Part shown: positions 29,201 through 34,115 of the stretch, in pieces | Position numbering within the stretch: position 1 is the first letter of the stretch | Layout of the letters: every line of letters starts with the position of its first letter | Source of the DNA: an uncultured Prevotellaceae bacterium | GTDB taxonomy: Bacteria; Bacteroidota; Bacteroidia; Bacteroidales; Bacteroidaceae | Length of the DNA: 43,316 bases | Reading direction: 5' to 3' | Assembly (NCBI GenBank): GCA_902786565.1 | Contig: CADACW010000026.1 | Span: 1-43,316 of the forward strand | Made by a program: the position numbers and the translations under genes | The notes under the pieces: model-generated | What the model was told of the DNA's origin: nothing | Database searches by the model: none | The model's input: only the letters and a program-made list of their open reading frames with translations

Positions 29201-29764
29201 GTCGGTGTAACCGCTGCTTGTATTATTGGTGACACGCCAGTATATGCCCTCCGTCCACGGGTCGCCGTCATCAGCTTTGCCTGTTACCGACAGTCCAGTC
29301 ATCACGCGCTTGGTGCCGCCACAAGTTCCCAGATTATTACGGTCGCGGGTGTAATAGGCTACGATGTATGCCGTATTTTTACCGCAATCTCTGTTGAGGT
29401 CGCCGTTGAAGCCGCTGTTATTTGCTACCCTGAAATAGGTTCGCCCATTGTATACGAACCAATCACCCGCTTCATGGTCGGTAACGCAGATGTCGGTGAT
29501 ATAGCCGGTCAGGGGATTGGCCGTGCTGCTTGTCTTGTAGCAGATGTAGATGTCATATCCTCCGGCACCAGCGTTCAGGTCGGAATTGATGACCGTCCAT
29601 CCTTTATTTTCATACTCTGTCCTGACCGTTTTGCCTTTGCCGTTCTCGGCACCGATGGTCATCACCTCGGTGATGTATTCCTCCTGCGCCAGCGCGTTGG
29701 TTACTGCTCCGATGAGCATAAGGGCCACGACGAGCAGTCGGGATAATAGTCTTGCTTTCATCAT
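20204..29764 (-). CDS. giant secreted LamG/beta-sandwich protein (3186 aa)
   Basis: A signal peptide (LLSRLLVVALMLIGAVTNALA) is followed by about 180 residues with three related segments: DLNAGAGGYDIYICYKT, DLNRDCGKNTAYIVAYYT and DMNRDAGGNDIFIQQHFT. This is the pattern of an MABP-type beta-prism. Fibronectin-like sandwiches follow, then a LamG/concanavalin-like domain about residues 690-890 and two more about 2180-2560, each ending in a Trp/Tyr-Phe-rich strand after a hydrophobic IDEVRIW-like segment. Two copies of an AFxxGECRG module occur near the C-terminus (LAAFIDGECRGVA, IGAFVNGECRGAA). The tail DWYTLQGIYLG...GVYI..NGRVIVIK matches Bacteroidales secreted proteins. It is probably a surface adhesin. 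It lies 18 bp after the fimbrillin-like gene. Confidence 0.85.
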   Translation of the reverse strand: MMKARLLSRLLVVALMLIGAVTNALAQEEYITEVMTIGAENGKGKTVRTEYENKGWTVINSDLNAGAGGYDIYICYKTSSTANPLTGYITDICVTDHEAGDWFVYNGRTYFRVANNSGFNGDLNRDCGKNTAYIVAYYTRDRNNLGTCGGTKRVMTGLSVTGKADDGDPWTEGIYWRVTNNTSSGYTDVADMNRDAGGNDIFIQQHFTKQTMQWKEEPTFATDLVYNGQAQDLVASNPWEANRPATLRYKVNDGDWSSDVPKRLAVGNYVVSAYLDPCFTYRGIRPYPVLFGWITEQFANDSRVITDTVTINPPVVKADNLKGVFNQADKKVLLSWNIPSILESYADFKWLIYRDGTKIAELAHDVTSYSDTGYTDETAPVYDVYYVSNFWDAETLRDDTKASVTVSTTRTVPINGLRVDQEPDRLVFTWTSDAYPEGFGHEFRIYVGDNEDPIYKLTPADMQTSFQWEHRTTDQHNNPQSKIDPETGVPYTEEPLNACNPNDYRIDGVIAGKVLNTYTAKLKAIGEATKFYSLDASKGSYESLVKLSWHIDKQGSPLAKTYIVERRRAEQESEAWEALTRISSNEDYLFYTDETALPGVYYDYRVTVEDKCDDGTILHNELADVGFAKSIGTVTGRIAYGSTGTAVQGVEVEMTMTSSGGEALEQFHSIYFSDMNGAVTLQYPSDDYADGKFGGGDFSVQMWLFPESFSESTIVDFGNGNGLSMTASGGLAFSSVSGDSPAGFDGITLRQNAYNHVALTRSGRVLTCYVVSLSGNSSSLSLQKATLTLADDSLALADAKQFSLGHFKGAVDEFRLWTKCLSEDDIMDNYDRLLVGDEQQLETYWTFDEGLRTQFFDYSRDGTNYRKHHGRIGSNAQASTLTPGTLRLKAKTDGDGNYIIQGIPFTGEGSTYSIIPVYGIHEFNPTKALRFIGRNSMVHTADFEDVSSFPMSGYVRYAGTNVPAEGIPLYIDGMPVSKDGKPVMTGSKGEYNISVPIGHHYVEAKLENHKMVDDGRFPTEGTFYFDRAITHDFTDSTLVNFVGRVGGGDRNDTLGVGFAESKNNIGIATLRLSLLNESFSLNCQDDHISTATTERTWQSDTTAIQSTARTGIDYDSKYIFIRTDSLSGEFSALLPPLKYVCHLSVDNNQGIDFGSQSEIDLTKVGISLTDSLRHWDDTVGDSVTVTYKYNTKKVFTYFAPPEVTVTEKGHAPGIYGIQEIVYTDDEGKEYTIGDLWKQEGDSVKYLLDYPIYEMGKNVEYDIFAFERYVNHDGDEDVIDIVPLPGQEITIANEMSDDQKVIYKVEDPSSSYKVGEIYDLKAKDMPLGGDGHLTYQWGVGLPNITEPYTRHFAITMTRKNRVYAPVDLDAVVLGQLSYGSNFVTKGPDHVNFVLRDPQGAKSTTKLKIGKITTKTTFDTRRAYGEYSWLNNILFGMEHEVGTGLGFMTITKHETWDQLDVGVKTSWEKVWNYDEVDVETTTENVSTSGASPYVGAKGDVYVGTAINFLIGGCRHLFIDKNLQTGQYELKLEDAIAVGDSIATAFKYTQYELQNVMIPKWKDMRRTFLTEVASEAEAMAYVNNGEESVYLTWEGLDLDDYEDGKNYRWAKPVSWETTPPPAGAAIDSVGWCNNQIKAWEEAIEANEKDKLELMASTVPENISIDGGLSYSYSKKTSHSKNDQTTVNWKMGLVLGNNFGIRNKSLVAVGDIMHINTEDGGGFTRGDGTKTENYTEWEYSIVDGNRDADLSINIYKSKKPKYSDFFSVFGGQTYNPYQEQEVTQYYLPGTPLGNSTQQMEQPDLNIAVGDQNPSKNATVTDIPAGGEANVTLYCTNMANVNQGSNFSYNLLIVEQTNNQGLEILMDGVPVNGRSIQLNQSETTKKELTIRQTDQSVLDYEGIKIRFCSQYQPGKIYDEVTLNAHFIPSSSPINLAISEPVLNIETLDHNKGDLILKVSGFDRQFKGMKKLGVEYRYEGSIAWIRPDTLTFVINRADSTCLDDQVLPATGDLRLRLNMKDDVSYPQGNYTFRAYTTTQYGTDDINVYSSEVAVVKDNIRPRNLTTPAPTDGILRYGDDIIVEFNEDIVPGYVGDKNIIVTAKLNNQPVAHDVAKQLGSYGNEQVTVNPIFLNGDFSIECWLKWTEAGSILRVGSGHFIAGIDEAGHIVLNIGTTQIASQDVLPKNEWTYLVLSYKADAQTMSALAMYGNVTLRLATDYYVGGEMMQEIRYSDDNRLYLGNMNGAIHDLSLFNIYRNVYEAAAMRSQEKDTYNYGLVNYWPMKEGHGTVAADMRHTHDFQVSNTWLIDNVNYAAQLGDGKGLEANIATVNTSVGDSYAIELWAHAAEGAAERATIFETGSSDANRLGLYLNAQKDWLLRYGQKEQVVASHEDFPDLSTWTHVALNVVRGQTASFYLNGRRTAVIAETDVPPLQGARLTLGKDMGASSNIDEVRIWHAALSESRLLSNMYNCIDTAEVSSSGLVAYYPFEKQGTVNGVETMIPTLEDMAPRAAGSDGQTVMLTPLGAYELTEFAPPLKNAPVEKRLIASPVASERKIVIRLEEGAGITARHVEGTTLNVTVDKINDMHGNQSLPIRWQVYCQLNTLKWTKDSVNVIKRYGDNYTFDVDIENRSGRTEYYTLYNMPQWLTLVDSERTDDIAPQKTKTLRFQVNPLVAVGDYDVTIGLQGNNEILEPLRIVMKVRGEQPAWSADPNAYENMMSVVGQVYVDGVLLGDTESLLAAFIDGECRGVASPIQMRGAAYVPMSIYGTALQTVNGKPADLDNGRNITFRLWDARAGIVYSNVSITLPDGTATETITFNPTVNYGSFDSPLIFTKSNLIEQPLYLKTGWNWLSLGVEPSNALTSAVFEDFTSWQVRLKDHDSGMYFCNGSYWAGPLDEVHANKMYKMMLTPIAGSKDMPQPLNVVGQQVKLAETPVTLEYDWNWMPYTPTVTMTIGEALAGANPQMGDQVKSQTAFAYYGPYGWEGNLLSLESGKGYLYQSKDRVTKSFVYPTVAASQARRLVAATSTAPSVFSPVNPNAYPDNMTMVVLLTNGGTPVADAEIGAFVNGECRGAAVATTNGELPLYYLLIAGEGSGQPIELRAYIGGSTVTLSTDLTYSSDGNIGTPWEPYVIVISEALGITVVDGLSTDTDWYTLQGIYLGTTKPTTPGVYIRCTAKDNWLSKNGRVIVIK

Positions 29765-29782
29765 GTCTGTATTGGATTTTAG

Positions 29783-30709
29783 TTATTGCTTGGTTAGTTT
29801 CAAGGAGACGGGGTAGTATTTCCCTGCCTTCAGCTTGGCCTTGGCCGTGCCAGTGTAGGTGTCGGAACTGTTCGTCACAGTAAAGTGCATGTAGCCTGTG
29901 GGGCTGTGGGGGAAGAGGGCAACATAGACACCGTCGGAGGTCTCCGAGTCGAGAGTGACTGAAAGACCTTTGTCGTTCCAAGCGTCATTGCCTTGGTTTG
30001 GATATGTCAGGGCAAGGGTACTGACATCTGCCGTCGGTGTCAGCGTGGCCGACAGGGGATAGCCTATCGTAGTGTAAGACATACTATTATCGTAATAGTT
30101 GATGGTCAGTGTCTTTACAGGAATGGCATTCGTGCCGTCGGTGAACGTGAACTTGCACACGGCCAACAGCGACTGCATGTTGTCAATCGTGGCTTTGGCT
30201 GTGTTATCTGTCACGGAAGTAACCGCTGCCACGCCATAGACGTAATGGAAGTTCTTGGCTATCGTTGCAAGTGTTCCATCCTGCCCAGCGAGATTGATGG
30301 TGTACTGTCCTCGCGCTTTGTTTTCAGCCTCGATTGTCTGGGTGGGAATGTCTTGCACCGGATAGAACAGCGCCACTTTGTCGCCAGCCTTACAGCGTAC
30401 AGAACCATTAAACATTGAAGTGCTGCCTGTGGATGCTGCCGTCAATGTCCCGACGTCCATTGTCGTTGAAGTGAAAGAACTCACGTTAAAATACGTTGCC
30501 TCATCTCCCGCGTTCCAAGCAGCCCCCAGCGCACTCGTCTCGTCAGTAAGCGTGGCCCTGGTGATGGGTACTTCGTTGATGGTCAGCTGGCGCAATATTC
30601 TGCCGTCGGCGTTCTCCGTTTGAGGGGATTTGTAATCCCCATCGTCATCGGAGGAGCAGGATGCCAATGCAGCGGCGAGCGATAACAATAATAAACCTGT
30701 ATGTCTCAT
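29783..30709 (-). CDS. fimbrillin-family surface lipoprotein
   Basis: The 308-aa protein begins MRHTGLLLLSLAAALASCSS: a lipoprotein signal with lipobox LASC followed by acidic SDDDGD, which in Bacteroidetes favours surface export. The body resembles the fimbrillin_A/Mfa-like group: ITRATLTDE near residue 50, a VALFYPV strand, and a closing strand KLKAGKYYPVSLKLTKQ that ends as fimbrillins and their accessory tip proteins do. It could be a fimbrial subunit or a partner for the giant protein encoded 18 bp downstream. The open frame extends to 30781, but the lipoprotein signal sets the start at 30709. Confidence 0.82.
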   Translation of the reverse strand: MRHTGLLLLSLAAALASCSSDDDGDYKSPQTENADGRILRQLTINEVPITRATLTDETSALGAAWNAGDEATYFNVSSFTSTTMDVGTLTAASTGSTSMFNGSVRCKAGDKVALFYPVQDIPTQTIEAENKARGQYTINLAGQDGTLATIAKNFHYVYGVAAVTSVTDNTAKATIDNMQSLLAVCKFTFTDGTNAIPVKTLTINYYDNSMSYTTIGYPLSATLTPTADVSTLALTYPNQGNDAWNDKGLSVTLDSETSDGVYVALFPHSPTGYMHFTVTNSSDTYTGTAKAKLKAGKYYPVSLKLTKQ

Positions 30710-30737
30710 ATCCGTTTTATTATATCTCTGTGTGACA

Positions 30738-30890
30738 TTATTTTTGTGAGAAGCCATCATCATCGCCATCAGACGTCTCATAGCCTGAAATGGTTGACTT
30801 GAAGTTAGATTCGTTGCTCGCTGCGAGCAGAGGGTTGTGCATTCTCACTGGCACAACCGCCATTGTCGGTCTTTTATAGCCTTTCTTCAT
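30738..30890 (-). CDS. 50-aa microprotein of the KKxYxxPxxxVV type
   Basis: The ORF encodes a 50-aa peptide: a basic start (MKKGYKRPTMAVVPV), a hydrophobic LLAAS segment, and an acidic tail with DGDDDG. Small ORFs of this form, Lys-rich then KxYxxPxxxVV, LLAxS and a late Asp run, are familiar upstream of adhesin and fimbrillin genes in Bacteroidales; this is from memory of the pattern, not a search. It sits 28 bp upstream of the fimbrillin start and 37 bp downstream of a microprotein operon. It has neither a classical signal peptide nor a long TM segment. The function is unknown. Confidence 0.65.
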   Translation of the reverse strand: MKKGYKRPTMAVVPVRMHNPLLAASNESNFKSTISGYETSDGDDDGFSQK

Positions 30891-30927
30891 TATTGCTATA
30901 TTGTTTTTAATTTGTCATGTCAATGAA

Positions 30928-31116
30928 TTAGTAATTGCCCCCACATGAAGTGAGCATCAAGAGGGTGAGAACGGCCATCAACACCACGATGGTGGCGGTG
31001 ATGGCGTAGAGCAGGACATCCTCCCAGTGGCTTTCTATCCAGTAGCAGAGGGTATTCAGTCGGTCGTGGCGCTCGCGGAGCCGCCAGAGCAGGGAGGTAT
31101 GGCTTTGTTCTTTCAT
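30928..31116 (-). CDS. 62-aa single-TM microprotein (third of three)
   Basis: Starting at MKEQSHTSLLWRLRER, this 62-aa protein has a basic/Trp-rich N-terminus, a TM helix (VLLYAITATIVVLMAVLTLLML) and a short TSCGGNY end. The frame is open further upstream, but ATG 31116 overlaps the previous stop as ATGA, so it is translationally coupled. No family is recognised. The Cys near the C-terminus after the TM could be extracytoplasmic. Confidence 0.65.
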   Translation of the reverse strand: MKEQSHTSLLWRLRERHDRLNTLCYWIESHWEDVLLYAITATIVVLMAVLTLLMLTSCGGNY

Positions 31117-31304
31117 CGTGGCAGCGGGGGGTAGAGCATACCGGCCAGGCGGTAGTGGCGGTTCATGAGTTTCACTTGCTGGCGGGTCTTTCGGGTCAGG
31201 AGATGCTCCTCGTGCCGCTTGATGCGGATGAGCCACACGGCGATGGCACCGAGCACGATGCCCAGGGCGGCAAGCAGCAGGAACAGGGGGATGTGGATGT
31301 TCAT
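31113..31304 (-). CDS. 63-aa single-TM microprotein (second of three)
   Basis: MNIHIPLFLLLAALGIVLGA starts with an N-terminal TM helix, followed by a basic cytosolic tail rich in Arg, Lys and His (RIKRHEEHLLTRKTRQQVKL). Its ATG overlaps the previous stop by 4 bp and its stop overlaps the next ATG by 4 bp. No family is recognised. Membrane anchoring is clear from the hydrophobic stretch. Confidence 0.65.
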   Translation of the reverse strand: MNIHIPLFLLLAALGIVLGAIAVWLIRIKRHEEHLLTRKTRQQVKLMNRHYRLAGMLYPPLPR

Positions 31305-31522
31305 GTCTCGTTGAATTTGATGGTTTCCTTTTCGTGGATGCCCTTCCGGGCGAGTTCGCGGGTTAGCGTCTCAATCTTCTCGGTCTCGTCGGCAATGATT
31401 TCGTCGCGTCGTTGCAACAGACGGTATCGTCGCCTCGCCTGCCACAGCAGCACTGCCACCATGACTGCCAGCAGCAGCACGATGGCTGCCACTACGAGGA
31501 GGATCTGGTCGGGTTTCGTCAT
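31301..31522 (-). CDS. 73-aa TM/coiled-coil microprotein (first of three)
   Basis: MTKPDQ leads into a TM helix (ILLVVAAIVLLLAVMVAVLL), then a 40-residue charged helix with heptad-like spacing (RRYRLLQRRDEIIADETEK). It is the first gene of the overlapping set and lies 27 bp after the -7 box at 31549-31556. The function is unknown. A membrane-tethered coiled coil next to a TPR/AraC regulator suggests a signalling or assembly partner; that is inference. Confidence 0.68.
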   Translation of the reverse strand: MTKPDQILLVVAAIVLLLAVMVAVLLWQARRRYRLLQRRDEIIADETEKIETLTRELARKGIHEKETIKFNET

Positions 31523-31548
31523 ATCGCTTGCGTTTTGATTTTCGCCTG

Positions 31549-31580
31549 CAAAATTACGCCTTTCCGCGCGTATTTACAAT
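31549..31580 (-). promoter_or_regulatory. promoter of the microprotein/fimbrillin operon
   Basis: On the minus strand ATTG (31577-31580), a 20-bp spacer and TAATTTTG (31549-31556) fit the Bacteroidetes promoter with one -33 mismatch. Direct repeats at 31586-31624 lie immediately upstream. Confidence 0.65.
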
Positions 31581-31585
31581 AGTTT

Positions 31586-31624
31586 ACACGAATGGTCAAA
31601 CGCTTTGACACGAATGGTCAAACG
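31586..31624. promoter_or_regulatory. two 17-bp direct repeats, candidate activator sites
   Basis: ACACGAATGGTCAAACG is present exactly at 31586-31602 and 31608-31624, starts 22 bp apart. The repeats begin 6 bp upstream of the -33 box of the microprotein operon. Two sites on the same helix face, just upstream of a weak -33 box, are what an AraC-type activator would use. Confidence 0.75.
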
Positions 31625-31670
31625 AAGGACTATCGAGAGCAGCGTTGATGCTCGCATCGACACTGCCGAG

Positions 31671-31709
31671 ATTCCCGAGCGATGCTCGCCTACCCGTAGC
31701 CTTTCGCGA
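31671..31709. repeat. dispersed palindromic repeat, copy B (intergenic)
   Basis: It shares the 19-bp core CGCCTACCCGTAGCCTTTC and the CGAGC-nnn-GCTCG hairpin with copy A, with a different loop. It lies between the TPR/AraC gene and the microprotein operon. Confidence 0.85.
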
Positions 31710-31737
31710 CTGAGGAAGGCCGAAGGCCAAAATAGAA

Positions 31738-31757
31738 AAGCCCCGAAGCGGGGGCTT
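31738..31757 (-). terminator. intrinsic terminator of the TPR/AraC gene
   Basis: AAGCCCC/GGGGCTT form a 7-bp GC-rich stem around a short loop, followed on the minus strand by TTTCTATTTT. It lies 31 bp after the stop codon. Confidence 0.8.
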
Positions 31758-31787
31758 CGAGGCGATGAATATGAGATGAGTAGGGGT

Positions 31788-33626
31788 TTAATTCAGTTGG
31801 CGGAAATCGGTCGGTGTCATCATGTACTTGGCCTTGAAGTAGCGGCTGAAGACGTTGAGGTTGGAGAAGCCGCTGGCGGTGGCCACTTCGCTGATGGTCA
31901 TGTCGGGGCGTTCTCTGAGCAGGCCGCAGGCGTGCTCCAGGCGCAGGCTGCGGATGAACTCTGGCAGCGACTTGTAACTGCTGCCTTGCGCAAAGGCTGT
32001 GCCTATGAGGTGGTCGCTCAGGTGGAAACGGTCGGACAGCATCTGTCGCCCTATGGCGGGGTCAAGGTACAGGCGCTCATGGATGATGACATCACTGAGA
32101 TAACGGAAGAGGGAGGCAGGGTCGGCAGATGCCTCCTTCGCATCCTGTTCTCCAGAAAGACGGGTAGGCGCGTCAGCAGGAACTGGACTTGGGGAGGCCC
32201 TCAGTTCCATATACATCTTCTTATAGTCCAATGTCTCTGCTATCTGTTCTGCCAACACGCGGTTCTTCTGATGTTCGCGCCGCCGCTGACGGATGGCATA
32301 GGCTGCGAAGAGCATCGCTACGAGGGCTGCAATGCCGATGCAGAGAGCCACGATAAAGACATGGCGGCGTGCCGTCTTCTGCTGCTCTATCTCCTGCTGC
32401 TGTTCATGGGCATGGTAGCGGGCAGCGTAGAGGTGGGCCTTGCCGCGGAGCAGACGCTCCTGGAGCGCGTCGTTGACTTCTTCGTACTGATGGAGCAGCC
32501 GCAGGGCTTCGTCCTTTCGCCCCTGTGCTTCGGCAGCCTTGGCACGATAGCGGAGCAGAGTGGCATATTCGTTGTTCACGGTGTCGCCCTGCTCGCGCAG
32601 CCCGGCAGCCACTTCGCCATAGATGGCCTCCATCTTGTCGTACTCGCCCAGCAGGCACAGAGTCGGTGCTATCTCCTCTCTGCCTTCAAGGGTCTTGCAC
32701 AGGTCGCCATGCTCAAAAAGGTCCAGATAATGACGGGCACTGGACATATCGCCGATGTTGGCGTATGCTTCCGCCATGAAAACGTATGCCTGTGAACGGT
32801 AGAAATCGATGTATCCTGGTCGCAGGTTCTCTGGTATCTCACGATAAGACCCGTCGTGAAACTCATCCGGGTGCTGCTCGTAGTCAGCCATGAGGTCGAG
32901 CATGACCTTAGCCGCCTGGGGAATCTCGCTGTAGCGCTCTACCGTCTTGAGCACATTAACCTTTCGCTTGAGGGCGATGACAGAGGCATCCATCTCGTTG
33001 AATTTCCGCTTGCCGCTGAGTTCGGTGATGACACTGTCGATGAGGGCGAGTCCCTCCTCCGCTTTGCCCAGGTTAGCGTACGTCAACCCGATGTCAGTCT
33101 TGTAGCGCAGCACTTCGGTCTCCATATCTGAATACACTTTATCTGTCTGCTGCTTTTTTTCCTGCTGTCGGCAGAGGTCTATCATCAGTGTCGTCCAGTG
33201 GATGATTTGCTCGTCATCGTGGTAGGCGCGACAGGCCCTGATTAGCATCTCCAGCACGTCTTGCCTGTAATCGAAGTCGGTCTTGGCCACGTCGAGCGTC
33301 ATCAACCGCTCACCGATGATGATGGCCGAGTCGAGCCTTGTGCCTTCCAGCGATTGTGAATATATCTTGGCACGCATCAGGTCGGCGTGATAGTCGGGCA
33401 CTGCACCATGCTGCCTGAACGAAATTCCCGCTGGCGCGCCTACCCGTAGCCTTTCAATCATCATCATCGCGCTGTCAGGGTTGCTGATAGCTGCCGTCAG
33501 CACCTCCTTGTAGAGTTCCCGCAGTTCCTGGGAAGTCACCGCCTTCTGCTCTGCCGGCCCGTGACAACTCACAAAGGTCAGCACAGCAAACATGCCTACA
33601 ATATATATGTACTTAATGGCTCTCAT
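31788..33626 (-). CDS. membrane-spanning TPR/AraC-family regulator
   Basis: The 612-aa protein begins MRAIKYIYIVGMFAVLTFVSC, a signal with a possible lipobox. About 390 residues of TPR-like helices follow (for example RYSEIPQAAKVMLDLMADYE and PENLRPGYIDFYRSQAYVFM), then a TM helix (FIVALCIGIAALVAMLFAAY), a coiled segment and a C-terminal AraC double HTH (SEVATASGFSNLNVFSRYFK). It probably senses an extracytoplasmic signal and regulates DNA directly from the membrane. A repeat-derived insert, ERLRVGAPAGISF, lies near residue 60. A TTG upstream (33644) is open but ATG 33626 fits the -7 box (33642-33649). The likely target is the adhesin operon beside it. Confidence 0.87.
   Translation of the reverse strand: MRAIKYIYIVGMFAVLTFVSCHGPAEQKAVTSQELRELYKEVLTAAISNPDSAMMMIERLRVGAPAGISFRQHGAVPDYHADLMRAKIYSQSLEGTRLDSAIIIGERLMTLDVAKTDFDYRQDVLEMLIRACRAYHDDEQIIHWTTLMIDLCRQQEKKQQTDKVYSDMETEVLRYKTDIGLTYANLGKAEEGLALIDSVITELSGKRKFNEMDASVIALKRKVNVLKTVERYSEIPQAAKVMLDLMADYEQHPDEFHDGSYREIPENLRPGYIDFYRSQAYVFMAEAYANIGDMSSARHYLDLFEHGDLCKTLEGREEIAPTLCLLGEYDKMEAIYGEVAAGLREQGDTVNNEYATLLRYRAKAAEAQGRKDEALRLLHQYEEVNDALQERLLRGKAHLYAARYHAHEQQQEIEQQKTARRHVFIVALCIGIAALVAMLFAAYAIRQRRREHQKNRVLAEQIAETLDYKKMYMELRASPSPVPADAPTRLSGEQDAKEASADPASLFRYLSDVIIHERLYLDPAIGRQMLSDRFHLSDHLIGTAFAQGSSYKSLPEFIRSLRLEHACGLLRERPDMTISEVATASGFSNLNVFSRYFKAKYMMTPTDFRQLN
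33424..33456. repeat. dispersed palindromic repeat, copy C (inside the regulator gene)
   Basis: ATTCCCG, then CTGGCG, then the 19-bp core CGCCTACCCGTAGCCTTTC. The hairpin arms differ from copies A and B, but CGC-TG-GCG still pairs. In frame it encodes ERLRVGAPAGIS of the TPR domain, in a different reading frame from copy A. Confidence 0.8.
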
Positions 33627-33717
33627 ACTGAAAAAACGGTGCAAAGGTACACAACCTCCTGCTCAACCATTCTGTTTCACCATAGAGGATAGGGGTCTCT
33701 TTGATAGGTCTTGCCAT
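33613..33717 (-). pseudogene. truncated small gene, MARPIKETP-type N-terminus
   Basis: A 34-codon frame begins MARPIKETPILYGE, which I recognise as the start of a small conserved Bacteroidales protein that normally continues for 50-80 residues. Here it diverges after 14 residues and overlaps the regulator's start. A -7-like TACCTTTG sits 35 bp upstream (33752-33759). It is probably a 5' remnant left at a rearrangement junction. Recognition is from memory only. Confidence 0.4.
33642..33649 (-). promoter_or_regulatory. -7 box of the TPR/AraC gene
   Basis: The minus strand reads TACCTTTG, 15 bp before ATG 33626. No clear -33 TTTG at 20 bp. Confidence 0.55.
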
Positions 33718-33751
33718 GATAAATACGTATTTAAGATGAATATTCGTGTGC

Positions 33752-33759
33752 AAAGGTAC
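33752..33759 (-). promoter_or_regulatory. -7 box upstream of the truncated small gene
   Basis: The minus strand reads TACCTTTG, 34 bp before ATG 33717. No -33 box is evident. Confidence 0.45.
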
Positions 33760-33873
33760 AATTTTATTTGCGTAAAACGGAGCGTTTGCGTGTTAAAAGT
33801 GACGAACGGCGGGCTGTTTTCGTTACTTTTGTATTCTTTTTGATGGGAATAGTCCCAAATAACCAAAAAACAA

Positions 33874-33960
33874 ATGACGATGATCAGAAAGTTTTTGTTC
33901 TGGCGGTTCTTGCGTCCCTTCGGTGGCAAGAGCGACCAAGCGGGCGGGCGGCGGTGCTGA
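33874..33960 (+). CDS. possible 28-aa basic peptide, coupled to next ORF
   Basis: MTMIRKFLFWRFLRPFGG is basic and aromatic, and a TACTTTTG box lies 42 bp upstream (33824-33831). The TGA overlaps the next ATG (TGATG). There is no family match that I recognise. It could be spurious. Confidence 0.3.
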   Translation: MTMIRKFLFWRFLRPFGGKSDQAGGRRC

Positions 33961-34115
33961 TGACTGCGTGTGAGAAGACGGTGGTGAGCACCGACCGTCC
34001 GCTCGTGGATGACATCGAGGATGTCGGAAGCGGGCAAGTGGCGAACTCGGTGCTGCAAGTGCAGACGAGAGCCGAGGCACCACCGCCTCGGCTCTCATTG
34101 TACCGATTTAGATGA
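33960..34115 (+). CDS. possible 51-aa peptide
   Basis: The ORF reads MTACEKTVVSTDRPLVDDIE and onward to LSLYRFR, with coding-like third positions. It starts at the TGATG coupling point and ends convergent with the mobilization genes. A strong hairpin (34068-34095) lies inside its 3' end, which argues either for a terminator read from the other strand or against this being a real gene. Confidence 0.3.
   Translation: MTACEKTVVSTDRPLVDDIEDVGSGQVANSVLQVQTRAEAPPPRLSLYRFR
34068..34095. terminator. 11-bp perfect hairpin between convergent units
   Basis: AGAGCCGAGGC (34068-34078) and GCCTCGGCTCT (34085-34095) pair fully around ACCACC. It starts about 13 bp beyond the minus-strand stop at 34108. No T-tract follows on either strand, so it may act as a bidirectional RNA-stabilising structure. 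Confidence 0.6.

Noticed and set aside
31605-32795. 396-codon + strand ORF opposite the TPR/AraC gene
   Set aside because: It crosses the direct repeats, the dispersed repeat and the terminator, and shadows the regulator; no coding motif.
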